DNA from: Flavobacterium lutivivi
Lineage (GTDB): Bacteria; Bacteroidota; Bacteroidia; Flavobacteriales; Flavobacteriaceae
Assembly (NCBI RefSeq): GCF_014642275.1
Contig: NZ_BMIM01000006.1
Location: forward strand, 62,001 to 126,000
Length of the DNA stretch: 64,000 bases
Reading direction: 5' to 3'
Part shown: positions 17,472 through 26,131 of the stretch, in pieces
How the letters are laid out: each line of letters begins with the position of its first letter
Position numbering within the stretch: the stretch's first letter is position 1
Made by a program: the position numbers and the translations under genes
Notes under the pieces: generated by a model
Seen by the model: the letters and a program-made list of their open reading frames with translations, nothing else
Told to the model about the DNA's origin: nothing
The model's database searches: none

Positions 17472-19694
17472 ATGGATATAATAAAGAACAACCCATACAG
17501 GATAATAGGAATATTAGTTGGTACTTCAACAAAGGAAGAACATACCAAAACTAAAAAACTAAAAATGTATATTGAAGCGGGACAAGAAGCTCCGGAAGAT
17601 TTTAGTTTTCCTATAATTGGTTCTTTAAATAGAAACAGTAATAATGTAGAAAATGCAATTTCAAAACTAAACTTGAATAATGATCGTGTCAATGCTTCGT
17701 TGTTTTGGTTTTATAATGGAAATGCTATAACTGATGAACCAGTGTTTGATGCTTTGAAATCCTCCAAAGAAGAAGCTAAAGAAGCAATAGATATTTGGAT
17801 TAAATTAGCAGCTGGAAACGAAATCACAAAAAGAAACGCATCAGCTTTTCAAAACATCTCAACTTTATATCTAAATAAGGCATTTAACAAAGCCACAATT
17901 TCCAAAAACAACCTTGAGAAAGGAATTACTTTGAAATTGAAGTTTTTAGAAAGTGATTTCATAAATGATTTTATTAAACTTTCTTCAGACGAAACTTATA
18001 AAGTATCTAAAGAAGCTTTGCAAATCCATTTCTTAACACAAGTCTATAATGAAATTGAAAAAGCAGATAAAAGTCTTGTGGATTGGTATCTTGAAATTGT
18101 CTCAACGATTTCTTTTACTGCTAAGCAAAATTATTTGAATGATTTCGTTTCAAAGCCAATTGAAGTTGTTAAAAATCTAATTGAGGAAAATAAAACAGTA
18201 AGAAAAGAAAGTCCTAGCAAGGCATACGTATTAGGAAATAGCCTTTATACAACTGGAAGTGAAAAGATAACCACAATTCAAAATATTCTAGGTAAAAACA
18301 ATATTCAATTTACTTCTATCTCAGATAAACTTTCTGATGAAATATTACAATGCGGAATAGTTTATTTTAAAAAATTCAGAGATACGGATACTGATCCAAG
18401 TGCTAAAGCAATGGATTTATTCAAGAAAGCAAAAAAATTGGCTGTTGGTAGTATTGCAATTCAAAGATGTCAAGAAAATACCGAAAATCTTCAAGAATGG
18501 ATAGATGAAAAACCAGAAAGAGACAAACACAATAGGATCAATGCGGATTTAAAAACATTAATTGAAATATTTGAAAGGTTTGATAATAGAGCAGAAACAA
18601 TTGAAAATGCACGAGCACTTATTAACTCAAGTAAACCTCATTTAAATAATATAAAGAAAACTTTAGGGGAAACAGATGAAATATATTTAAAGCTTTCAAC
18701 AAGAGTTGCTAGTCAGGCTCAAAGTTATATTATAGAAGAAGTAAACGATGCTCAAGATAATTTCGAGTTTAAAATAGCCAGGGATAGATACGGTACCTTG
18801 AATAAAATAAAGGGTGCACTTAAAACAGGTTGGGAAGTAACCAATCTAATTGGCACTTTAGATATGGAATATGACTATAAGTTAAACCGCTTTAACCCAA
18901 ATAAAGAAGCGCTAAGGAAACTATGTGTTCAATTGGATGTGAGTACTTCGAATTATGTTTCGTCGCCTACAAGTAATCCTCCCAGAACTTCTACTCCAAG
19001 TCCTAAATATAATCCTCCAAAACCAAAATCAGATGACATTAATTGGGGTGGCTGGATTTTTGGTATAATTCTTTTTATAATTGTGGTTAAGTCTTGTAGT
19101 GCAGCAAATAATAACAATGACAATACAAATTACGATACAGCTGTTGATAGTACTGCGGTAGCAGTTGATACAGCGGCTAGTATGGTTGATACAGCAGCTG
19201 CGGTATTCGACACTTCCGCTATTGCTATGCCAACTGAACAATACACAAGTGAATATATTGGAAATCAATTAGAAAACGGAGCATCTCCTTTAGATGACTG
19301 TTTTGGTTCTGGATCTTATCAAGGTAATGCAAGTTTGACAATCAAAAATGGTGGTAATTCAGATGCTATCGTATGTCTTTATAGTACTTCAAATGATAGA
19401 ACAATCAGAAATGAATATGTGCAAAAAAATTCATCGTTTAAAATGTCAAGTATTGAACAAGGATATTATAAAATAAGAGTTTTTTATGGCAATGATTGGA
19501 ACCCAAATTTAAAAAATAGTTGTGGTTCAAATGGAAATTTTGAAACAGATGTTAATTTTTCTGAATTTGACGGCGAGGAGTATTTCGAAGATAGTTCAAG
19601 AGGTTACACAAATGCAACGATAACACTCTATACAGTTGCAAATGGTAACGCATCTTCCTCAGCTATAGATCCAACTACTTTTTTTAACAAATAA
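17472..19694 (+). CDS. Divergent J-domain-like protein with one membrane segment and an exported C-terminal domain
   Basis: A 740-residue protein, first in the cassette. The N-terminus NNPYRIIGILVGTSTKEE resembles divergent J-domain proteins (pattern NPYRILGL...), but no HPD tripeptide is visible. Residues about 110-480 are helical and repeat-like. A Pro/Ser linker precedes a single membrane span WIFGIILFIIVVKSC at about 525-542. After it comes a low-complexity Ala/Val/Asp/Thr stretch and a beta-rich C-terminal domain (about 600-740) containing DDCFGSGSYQGNASLTIKN. The expected topology is cytoplasmic N-terminus and periplasmic C-terminus, suited to sensing outside and passing a signal to the Hsp70 encoded downstream. 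The function is inferred and I know no close named family. Confidence 0.7.
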   Translation: MDIIKNNPYRIIGILVGTSTKEEHTKTKKLKMYIEAGQEAPEDFSFPIIGSLNRNSNNVENAISKLNLNNDRVNASLFWFYNGNAITDEPVFDALKSSKEEAKEAIDIWIKLAAGNEITKRNASAFQNISTLYLNKAFNKATISKNNLEKGITLKLKFLESDFINDFIKLSSDETYKVSKEALQIHFLTQVYNEIEKADKSLVDWYLEIVSTISFTAKQNYLNDFVSKPIEVVKNLIEENKTVRKESPSKAYVLGNSLYTTGSEKITTIQNILGKNNIQFTSISDKLSDEILQCGIVYFKKFRDTDTDPSAKAMDLFKKAKKLAVGSIAIQRCQENTENLQEWIDEKPERDKHNRINADLKTLIEIFERFDNRAETIENARALINSSKPHLNNIKKTLGETDEIYLKLSTRVASQAQSYIIEEVNDAQDNFEFKIARDRYGTLNKIKGALKTGWEVTNLIGTLDMEYDYKLNRFNPNKEALRKLCVQLDVSTSNYVSSPTSNPPRTSTPSPKYNPPKPKSDDINWGGWIFGIILFIIVVKSCSAANNNNDNTNYDTAVDSTAVAVDTAASMVDTAAAVFDTSAIAMPTEQYTSEYIGNQLENGASPLDDCFGSGSYQGNASLTIKNGGNSDAIVCLYSTSNDRTIRNEYVQKNSSFKMSSIEQGYYKIRVFYGNDWNPNLKNSCGSNGNFETDVNFSEFDGEEYFEDSSRGYTNATITLYTVANGNASSSAIDPTTFFNK

Positions 19695-19710
19695 AATAAA
19701 TCATTCAATA

Positions 19711-20610
19711 ATGAAAAAAATACTTATTATTACCATTATAATCTTTAATTGTTTAGGTGCGTCAGCACAAACATCAAACGAAGATTTAAATAAAGAAATT
19801 CAACCCTTAAAAGGAAAAATCCAATCGCTTCAATCAGAGAATAGTAGACTGAAAACTGAAATCAACTCTATAAATTCTAAAGTTGCAATTGTAAATAAAA
19901 GACTAGATACAATTGAGCAAACGGTTCAATCCAATGCTTCGGCTATTGAGAAGACTAATTCAGAGTTAAATGGAAAAATAACAAACTCGGAAACAACAAC
20001 AAATGAAAAGTTTACTCAAGTTGATAATTCGTTAGGCAAAAACTCTTTGTGGTCAATTATTGGAATTTTAGGAGCAATTATAGTTTCAGTGCTAGTATAT
20101 TGGTTAGTAAGTAAACGCCAAACTACAGACAAAACAGATGTTGAAGAACAAATTAGTAAAACTAAGAAAACACTTGAAGAAGAAGGAGTTAAATTAGATA
20201 CCAAATTGACTGAAGTACTAGAAACTCAATTGAAATTAGTTCAAGAAGAAAGAGCTAAAATTCCAGCAAATAAATCAGATGAAGTAGACCATTCACTAGC
20301 ATTAAAAGTAGCTGATGAAATTGTGCGTATTAATAAAAACCTTTCTAATATGGATGCAAATACCAAAGGGTTAAAGCAATTGTCAGCATCTGTAAAACGT
20401 ATTGAAGATACTTTTGCGGCAAATGGTTATGATATGCCTGAAATACTCAACAAACCATTTGATCCCAGAATGAAAATGATTGCAAATATGGTTGAAGATG
20501 AAAACTTAGAAAAAGGAATTGAAATAATAACTAAAATAATCAAACCACAAGTAAACTATAAAGGAGTGATGATACAATCGGCTCAAGTAGAAGTTTCTGT
20601 AGGGCAATAA
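19711..20610 (+). CDS. Coiled-coil membrane protein of the chaperone cassette
   Basis: A 299-residue protein with a signal peptide (MKKILIITIIIFNCLGASAQ). A periplasmic coiled coil follows at about 25-105 (LKGKIQSLQSENSRLKTEI), then a membrane span LWSIIGILGAIIVSVLVYWL near 112-132, and a cytoplasmic second half, again largely coiled (DVEEQISKTKKTLEEEG, ALKVADEIVRINKNL). The C-terminus carries a conserved-looking segment FDPRMKMIANMVEDENLEKG. It lies 16 bp after the J-like gene and 11 bp before the Hsp70 gene. It may be a scaffold linking a periplasmic cue to the cytoplasmic chaperone. No family recognised. Confidence 0.75.
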   Translation: MKKILIITIIIFNCLGASAQTSNEDLNKEIQPLKGKIQSLQSENSRLKTEINSINSKVAIVNKRLDTIEQTVQSNASAIEKTNSELNGKITNSETTTNEKFTQVDNSLGKNSLWSIIGILGAIIVSVLVYWLVSKRQTTDKTDVEEQISKTKKTLEEEGVKLDTKLTEVLETQLKLVQEERAKIPANKSDEVDHSLALKVADEIVRINKNLSNMDANTKGLKQLSASVKRIEDTFAANGYDMPEILNKPFDPRMKMIANMVEDENLEKGIEIITKIIKPQVNYKGVMIQSAQVEVSVGQ

Positions 20611-20621
20611 ATAAAAAAAGA

Positions 20622-23177
20622 ATGAGAACAAAAATAGACTTTGGTATTGATTTAGGAACTACTAATTCAGCAATAGCAAGAATTGAAAATGGCAAACCAG
20701 TAATTAAGAAATCAGACACTCTTAAAGATACTATTCCATCCTGTGTCAGCATAAATAAGAAAAAGGATATTTTAGTTGGTGACCCTGCTTTTAATGTTTT
20801 AAAAGCCGATAAGATTAGAGCGCTTAAAACTTTGAAACAAGAAAATTCAAATGCTTACATTGAATTTAAAAGAACAATGGGAACTAATGCAACTTTTCCA
20901 AGTTCTAATATGGACAAAGATTTTTCATCGGAAGAATTATCTGCTGAAATTTTAATGAAGTTAAAATCATTTATCACCGATGAAATTGTTAAATCAATAG
21001 TTATTACTGTACCTGCAAAGTTTACAATGGTTCAAAAAGACTTTACTGTTAAAGCAGGTAAACTAGCAGGTTTTGAACACATTGAATTATTACAAGAACC
21101 TATTGCGGCATCAATGGCTTATGGACTTGATGCTGATAATAAAGATGGAATTTGGTTAGTTTTTGATTTTGGAGGTGGTACTTTTGATGCAGCTTTGATT
21201 AAAGTAGAAGACGGTATTATGAAAGTTGTAGACACTGAAGGCGATAATTGGCTAGGAGGTAAAAATCTTGACGAGGCAATTGTTGACAATTTAATTATTC
21301 CATATTTAAAAGAGAACTTTGAATTAGAAGCTTTTTTTACGGATGATGCTAAAAAAGAAATATTAAGAAACGCCATTAAGTCTAAAGCCGAAGAATGTAA
21401 AATTGATTTGTCTTTTAAGGATAGTACAAATTTTTACTATGACTTAGGGGAATTTCCATTAAATGATGATAGCGGTGATGAAATTGAAATTGATTTTACT
21501 ATTGACCAAGCTAAAATGGCTCAGGCTGTTGGTCCCATTTTTCAAAAGTCAATTGATATTTGTAAAGATTTATTGAAAAGAAATAATCTAAAAGGCTCTC
21601 AATTAACTACTTTACTTTTAGTAGGTGGTCCAACATATTCTCCTATTTTGAGAAAAATGTTGAAAGAGCAAATCACAGATAAAATCAATACAAGTATCGA
21701 TCCAATGACATCTGTGGCATCTGGTGCTGCATTGTTTGCTTCAACTATTTCTGTTTCAGAGGAAGTTTTGGAACAAAATAGAGATACAACTAAGTTGCAA
21801 CTAGAAATAAAACACGAAGCTACAACTGTTGAGGAAGAAGAGATGGTAAACATCAAAATTCTTAAAGAAAAAACAGAGGGTACAATTCCAGATAAAGTTT
21901 TTGCGGATGTGGTTAGAGGAGACAAAGCTTGGTCTAGTGGTAAAAAACAAATAAGTGAAAGAGCTACTTTAGTTGATGTACAGTTAAATTTAGGAGCATC
22001 AAATACATTTGAAGTCATATTGTATGATGAACAAGGAGATAAGTTGGAATGTCAACCTAATACCTTTAACATTTTACAAGGGATTAATCCTGGACAAGCT
22101 ACTTTACCCTATCACATTGCAATTGAAATCACTGACCGTGTTCAAGGGAAAGATATATTGACAGCCATAAAAGGGTTAGAAAAAAATCAGACATTACCAG
22201 CAACAGGAGTTACTAAAGGACTGAAAACACAAAAAGACATTCGACCAGGAATAGCTTCTGACCAAATTATTATTCCTTTTTATCAAGGTGATTATTATGC
22301 TGAAGGGACAACAGCTATTCATAGTACTCACATCAATGAAATTAAAATTAATGGCGAAGATTTACCAACATTATTACCTGCTGGAAGTGATGTCGAAATC
22401 ACACTTAAAGTAGATCGTTCAGAACAAATGACGGCATCTATTTTCTTTCCTTATTTAAATCATACTGAACAGCAAATCGTAGAAATAATTCAAGGAAAGT
22501 CAGTTAGTAAAGAATGGTTGGAGAATGAAATCAGAAAAGCAAGAAAAACAGCTAAAAGATTGCAAGAGGAAGACAATTCAAAGGAGGTAGTTAAAATAAT
22601 TAGTAATATCAATGGTATTGCCGAGCAATTAGAACATAAAGGTGGTGGTGATAGTGGAAAACTTGAAGTACAAGACAATTTATTGAAAGAATTGAGAGCA
22701 TTAGATAAATTGGATAGTGAAACTGAATGGCCAAAAGTGGAAAAAGAATTAAAAGAGAACTTTTACGAATTAGAAGAATTACTAAATAAGGTAAAAAGAA
22801 ATGATGATGAAGGAGATTTAAAGATGGAAGCTATAGATGCACATATGGAAGAGTTCAAGGTAAAAATTGAACAAATTATAAAGTCAAAAGATGTTATTCT
22901 CGCTAAAGAATTGATAAATGAAATCGATAGTTTAGACTGGAATATCAGAGATATTTTAGCAGGTCCACAAATGGATATATCTATGATTAATAATATTAAT
23001 ACTAATTTTTCGAGTACAAATTGGAAAGATAGTAACAAAGCTAGAGTTTTATTAAATCAAGCTATACAAGCAATAAATAATGGAAACGTTTCTAATTTGA
23101 GACCTATTTTGATTGAAATAATTGATGTAATGGATAGAGATGATGCTGAAAAATTAACTGGAAAATTGACTAGATAA
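20622..23177 (+). CDS. Long Hsp70-family chaperone
   Basis: An 851-residue Hsp70-like ATPase, about 200 residues longer than DnaK. The nucleotide-binding domain (1-~385) has IDLGTTNSA at 9-17, VFDFGGGTFDAAL as phosphate-2, and LLVGGPTYSPILRKML as the adenosine motif, so ATP binding looks intact. A substrate-binding-like beta part follows (ITDRVQGKDILTAIKG..., LLPAGSDVEITLKV). The last ~230 residues are helical and charged (EWLENEIRKARKTAKRL). It lacks the typical DnaK SBD signature and acidic tail, so it is a specialised Hsp70. Co-encoded with a J-like protein and an AAA+ ATPase, it probably works on dedicated partners rather than in general folding. Confidence 0.88.
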   Translation: MRTKIDFGIDLGTTNSAIARIENGKPVIKKSDTLKDTIPSCVSINKKKDILVGDPAFNVLKADKIRALKTLKQENSNAYIEFKRTMGTNATFPSSNMDKDFSSEELSAEILMKLKSFITDEIVKSIVITVPAKFTMVQKDFTVKAGKLAGFEHIELLQEPIAASMAYGLDADNKDGIWLVFDFGGGTFDAALIKVEDGIMKVVDTEGDNWLGGKNLDEAIVDNLIIPYLKENFELEAFFTDDAKKEILRNAIKSKAEECKIDLSFKDSTNFYYDLGEFPLNDDSGDEIEIDFTIDQAKMAQAVGPIFQKSIDICKDLLKRNNLKGSQLTTLLLVGGPTYSPILRKMLKEQITDKINTSIDPMTSVASGAALFASTISVSEEVLEQNRDTTKLQLEIKHEATTVEEEEMVNIKILKEKTEGTIPDKVFADVVRGDKAWSSGKKQISERATLVDVQLNLGASNTFEVILYDEQGDKLECQPNTFNILQGINPGQATLPYHIAIEITDRVQGKDILTAIKGLEKNQTLPATGVTKGLKTQKDIRPGIASDQIIIPFYQGDYYAEGTTAIHSTHINEIKINGEDLPTLLPAGSDVEITLKVDRSEQMTASIFFPYLNHTEQQIVEIIQGKSVSKEWLENEIRKARKTAKRLQEEDNSKEVVKIISNINGIAEQLEHKGGGDSGKLEVQDNLLKELRALDKLDSETEWPKVEKELKENFYELEELLNKVKRNDDEGDLKMEAIDAHMEEFKVKIEQIIKSKDVILAKELINEIDSLDWNIRDILAGPQMDISMINNINTNFSSTNWKDSNKARVLLNQAIQAINNGNVSNLRPILIEIIDVMDRDDAEKLTGKLTR

Positions 23178-23197
23178 TTTTAAATTAAACGTAATAA

Positions 23198-25000
23198 ATG
23201 CTTTCAAAAAATTTTCCCATAAATGATAATTATAAAGTTTTACTTTCTGTAAAACAAGGTAGTTATGCTGAAACATATAGAGTAAAAGGAAATGATGGCA
23301 AACTTTATTTTTTAAAGCTTTTTAATTATTCTCAGTTACATAAATCTGCATTTGATGAAAATAATAATATCATTGAAATAGAATTAATTAAATCAAATAA
23401 GCATTCAAATTTGGTTTCATACAAAGACAATGGAGAAATAATTATTGAAAATAAAAAATATGCGTATTTAGTTTTAGATTTCATTGCGGGTGAAACTTTG
23501 TCCGAGAAAATAGTTAGAGAAAGATATAAATCACTCTATGACATTAAAAGTATAATTATTGGAATACTTGAAGGTGTAAAATATTTACATCAACAAACAA
23601 ACCCGATTATTCACAATGAAATTACATTGCAAAATGTAATGTTAGATTTATCTCAAGAAAATCCTATTCCAAAGATTATTGATTTTGGGTATGCAAGAGA
23701 ATTTCATAAATCATCAAAAGATTATAACAAAGAAGGTTTAAATCTAAATTTTGTAGCATCGGAATGTTTTCATAATATTTATTCACCTCAATCGGATATA
23801 TTCTCTATAGGAATTATGTTTTATCAATTGATATACAATTCACTTCCTTGGATTGTCGACACATCCACAAGTAAAGTGAAACAATCTGAATTGGAAGAAA
23901 AATTTGCTGAAGAAAGAAAGAAGAAAATTAAGTTTCCAGATATCACAGATACAATTATTGATTTTGAGGCTGACATTATAAATGTCTTGAAAAAAGCATT
24001 ACATAACGATACAGAAGTAAGATTTAGTTCCGTAGATGAATTCATAAAAGCTTTAAAAGGCGAGATTGTAATAGACGATGTTGATACAATACAAATTCAG
24101 AAATCTGTGAAAGAACCAGTAAAAAAGAAAACGAAATATAGTTCAGTTGCAAAAGGAAAAGGTTTTAGTGCTATTGCTGGAATGCAAGATTTAAAAGACC
24201 AATTACAAGTAGATGTAATTGACGCATTACGAAGTCCGGAAGAATATGAAAAATATGGGGTTACAATTCCTAACGGAATGTTGCTATATGGTCCGCCAGG
24301 CTGTGGTAAAACATTCTTTGCTAAACATTTTGCAGAAGAAGTAGGCTTCAATTTTATGCTCATTAAACCTTCTACATTAAAAAGTCGTTATGTCAATGCA
24401 ACTCAAGAAAACATTGCTAAAATGTTTGATGAAGCAGAAGAAAATGCACCTACTATTATTTTTATTGATGAAATGAATGAATTAGTTCCCAACCGTGATA
24501 GTGATGCCCACGAAATGTCGAAAAGTGCTGTAAATGAAATGTTAGCACAAATGGACAGAACTGGTGAGAAAGGTATTTTTATTATCGGTGCAACTAATTA
24601 TCCACATATGATTGATCCTGCTATCCTAAGAGCAGGGCGTTTAGATAAAAAATTCTATTTATCTCCTCCAGACCACGCAGCTCGTAAAGCAATGTTTGAG
24701 ATGTATTTAAAATCAAGACCAGTAGATTTTGGTATAGATTATGAAAATTTAGCAAAACTAACAGATAATTTTGTCGCTGCTGATATTGAGCTTATTGTAA
24801 ATGATGCTTCTAGAAATGCTTTGAAAAGTAAAGGGAGAATAACAATGGAAACAATTGAAAATATTATAAAAAATACAAAACCATCAGTTTCAATTACAGA
24901 ATTAAAAAAATATGACGAGCTTAGAAAAAAATTAGATGGCGATAGTAATCCAATAAATAATAAAACAAACGAACGTCCAATAATAGGTTTTAAAAAATAG
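23198..25000 (+). CDS. Protein-kinase-like domain fused to an AAA+ unfoldase domain
   Basis: A 600-residue fusion. Residues 1-~290 follow the Ser/Thr kinase fold: Gly-rich loop KQGSYAETY, beta-3 K40 (FLKLF), catalytic loop HNEITLQN at 139-146, DFG at 162-164 and an SECFHNI activation-end segment. The HRD aspartate is replaced by Glu (E141), so catalysis is doubtful. Residues ~325-560 are a Cdc48/FtsH-class AAA+ domain with Walker A GPPGCGKT (365-372), Walker B IIFIDEMNE (D424, E425) and a second-region-of-homology LRAGRLDKKF. No protease domain follows. It may bind substrates through the kinase-like half and remodel them with the AAA+ half, alongside Hsp70. Confidence 0.88.
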   Translation: MLSKNFPINDNYKVLLSVKQGSYAETYRVKGNDGKLYFLKLFNYSQLHKSAFDENNNIIEIELIKSNKHSNLVSYKDNGEIIIENKKYAYLVLDFIAGETLSEKIVRERYKSLYDIKSIIIGILEGVKYLHQQTNPIIHNEITLQNVMLDLSQENPIPKIIDFGYAREFHKSSKDYNKEGLNLNFVASECFHNIYSPQSDIFSIGIMFYQLIYNSLPWIVDTSTSKVKQSELEEKFAEERKKKIKFPDITDTIIDFEADIINVLKKALHNDTEVRFSSVDEFIKALKGEIVIDDVDTIQIQKSVKEPVKKKTKYSSVAKGKGFSAIAGMQDLKDQLQVDVIDALRSPEEYEKYGVTIPNGMLLYGPPGCGKTFFAKHFAEEVGFNFMLIKPSTLKSRYVNATQENIAKMFDEAEENAPTIIFIDEMNELVPNRDSDAHEMSKSAVNEMLAQMDRTGEKGIFIIGATNYPHMIDPAILRAGRLDKKFYLSPPDHAARKAMFEMYLKSRPVDFGIDYENLAKLTDNFVAADIELIVNDASRNALKSKGRITMETIENIIKNTKPSVSITELKKYDELRKKLDGDSNPINNKTNERPIIGFKK

Positions 25001-25005
25001 AAAAA

Positions 25006-25518
25006 ATGGAAACAATCACTTTTGACAAATTACTTTTAAAAACAGCTTTTTGTTGTATGGCTTCTGATGGAAATATTGATAAAAGAGAAGTTGCATTAAT
25101 AAAAAAAATGTGCCAGCATTCACCTTTATTCATCGACTTTGATTTTGCCCAAGAAATCAATGTTCTTTTAACAAAGATTAATGAACGTGGTTCAGAATTT
25201 ATTCAATATTATTTTAATTTACTCAACAACACTGTTTTAACAGAAGAAGAAGAGTTGACTATAATAGACTTTGCTTTTAATACCATAAATGCTGATGAAA
25301 AAGTTGAATATTCAGAAATAAAATTTTTTAAAGCAATGCGAAAATGTTTAAATGTGACTAATGAAAACATTTTAGCTACTTATCCAGATTTAGAATATTA
25401 TTTAGAGGAAGATATTAATACAGAAAGTGAGTTAGATAAATTAGTCAATAATTACTTAGGTTCCGTTGAATTACCACAATTTGAAAAAATCCATTTAGAG
25501 AATTTAGAAAATGAATAA
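25006..25518 (+). CDS. TerB-like protein
   Basis: A 170-residue all-helical protein matching the TerB fold, with its two-part pattern of acidic motifs: CCMASDGNIDKREVALIKKM near residues 16-35 and NTINADEKVEYSEIKFFKAM near 90-110. TerB domains come from tellurite-resistance (ter) clusters and bind metal through such acidic residues. They recur in stress and anti-phage loci; Shango is one described system with a TerB component. It lies 5 bp after the kinase-AAA gene, and the next gene overlaps it by 8 bp. It may sense metal or anchor the ATPase. No membrane segment is present. Confidence 0.8.
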   Translation: METITFDKLLLKTAFCCMASDGNIDKREVALIKKMCQHSPLFIDFDFAQEINVLLTKINERGSEFIQYYFNLLNNTVLTEEEELTIIDFAFNTINADEKVEYSEIKFFKAMRKCLNVTNENILATYPDLEYYLEEDINTESELDKLVNNYLGSVELPQFEKIHLENLENE

Positions 25519-25810
25519 TTCATTTATAAAAATTGGTTTAGCACTATTACTTTTTATATGTCTTATCAATATGCCTTACGGTTATTATCAGTTTGTTCGA
25601 TTTGCTTCAATGATTGGTTTTGCATATTTGGCATATTCTGCCAACGAACAAAGCAACAAGAATGAAGTGTTTGTTTATATTGCTCTAGCAATTTTATTTC
25701 AACCATTTATCAAAGTAGCTTTAGGCAGAACAATTTGGAATATTTTAGATTTAGTAGTTGGTATTGGTTTAATTGTGTCATTATTCCAAAGTAAGCGAAA
25801 AAATAATTAG
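25511..25810 (+). CDS. Small three-span membrane protein (DUF6804-like)
   Basis: A 99-residue hydrophobic protein with three predicted membrane segments: IKIGLALLLFICLINM (4-20), VRFASMIGFAYLAYSA (28-44) and FVYIALAILFQPFIKVAL plus NILDLVVGIGLIVSLF (56-95). The MPYGYYQFVR turn resembles small proteins annotated as DUF6804, from memory only. The start overlaps the TerB-like gene by 8 bp, which points to coupled translation. It closes the cassette; the right repeat copy begins 7 bp after its stop. It could anchor the soluble components or act in the membrane; no function is evident. Confidence 0.7.
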   Translation: MNNSFIKIGLALLLFICLINMPYGYYQFVRFASMIGFAYLAYSANEQSNKNEVFVYIALAILFQPFIKVALGRTIWNILDLVVGIGLIVSLFQSKRKNN

Positions 25811-25816
25811 AAACCA

Positions 25817-25899
25817 TTATCTCATTCATCTGCGCAAAATCCTCGTTTAGTCCAAGTATTCCTAAACTCACATATTTGTTTGCTTCATTTCACTAATTA
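25817..25899. repeat. 83-bp direct repeat, right copy
   Basis: Second copy of the repeat at 17139-17221, same orientation, three mismatches. It lies 7 bp past the end of the six-gene operon and about 290 bp before the truncated mcrB start. Confidence 0.9.
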
Positions 25900-25986
25900 C
25901 TATTTCAATAGCGAGAATATCTTTTTTTATTTTGTGGTAAAAAGGAAGTTTTGCATTTCAGTTGCCACTCCTTTGCCAACGCTCCA

Positions 25987-26054
25987 AAAAAAATTACTGG
26001 CACAGTTTTTAGAAAAAACACGTACGCTTCGCAACTTGCGCCAGTAATTTTTTT
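25987..26054. repeat. 15-bp inverted repeat in the cassette-mcrB junction
   Basis: AAAAAAATTACTGGC (25987-26001) pairs perfectly with GCCAGTAATTTTTTT (26040-26054) around a 38-nt loop. Either strand would end in a T run, so it may act as a terminator, or it may mark a recombination junction. No gene is apparent between 25811 and 26131. Confidence 0.55.
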
Positions 26055-26131
26055 CCCCAAGCTGTGTTACATAATTGAGTATTATAGTTCATCACAAAGC
26101 GAGTTTATTGTTTTTTTGGTTTTTGCAATGA

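Noticed and set aside
21599-22018. 139-codon minus-strand ORF
   Set aside because: Shadow of the Hsp70 gene; hydrophobic Ser/Val-rich text typical of antisense of an AT-rich gene.
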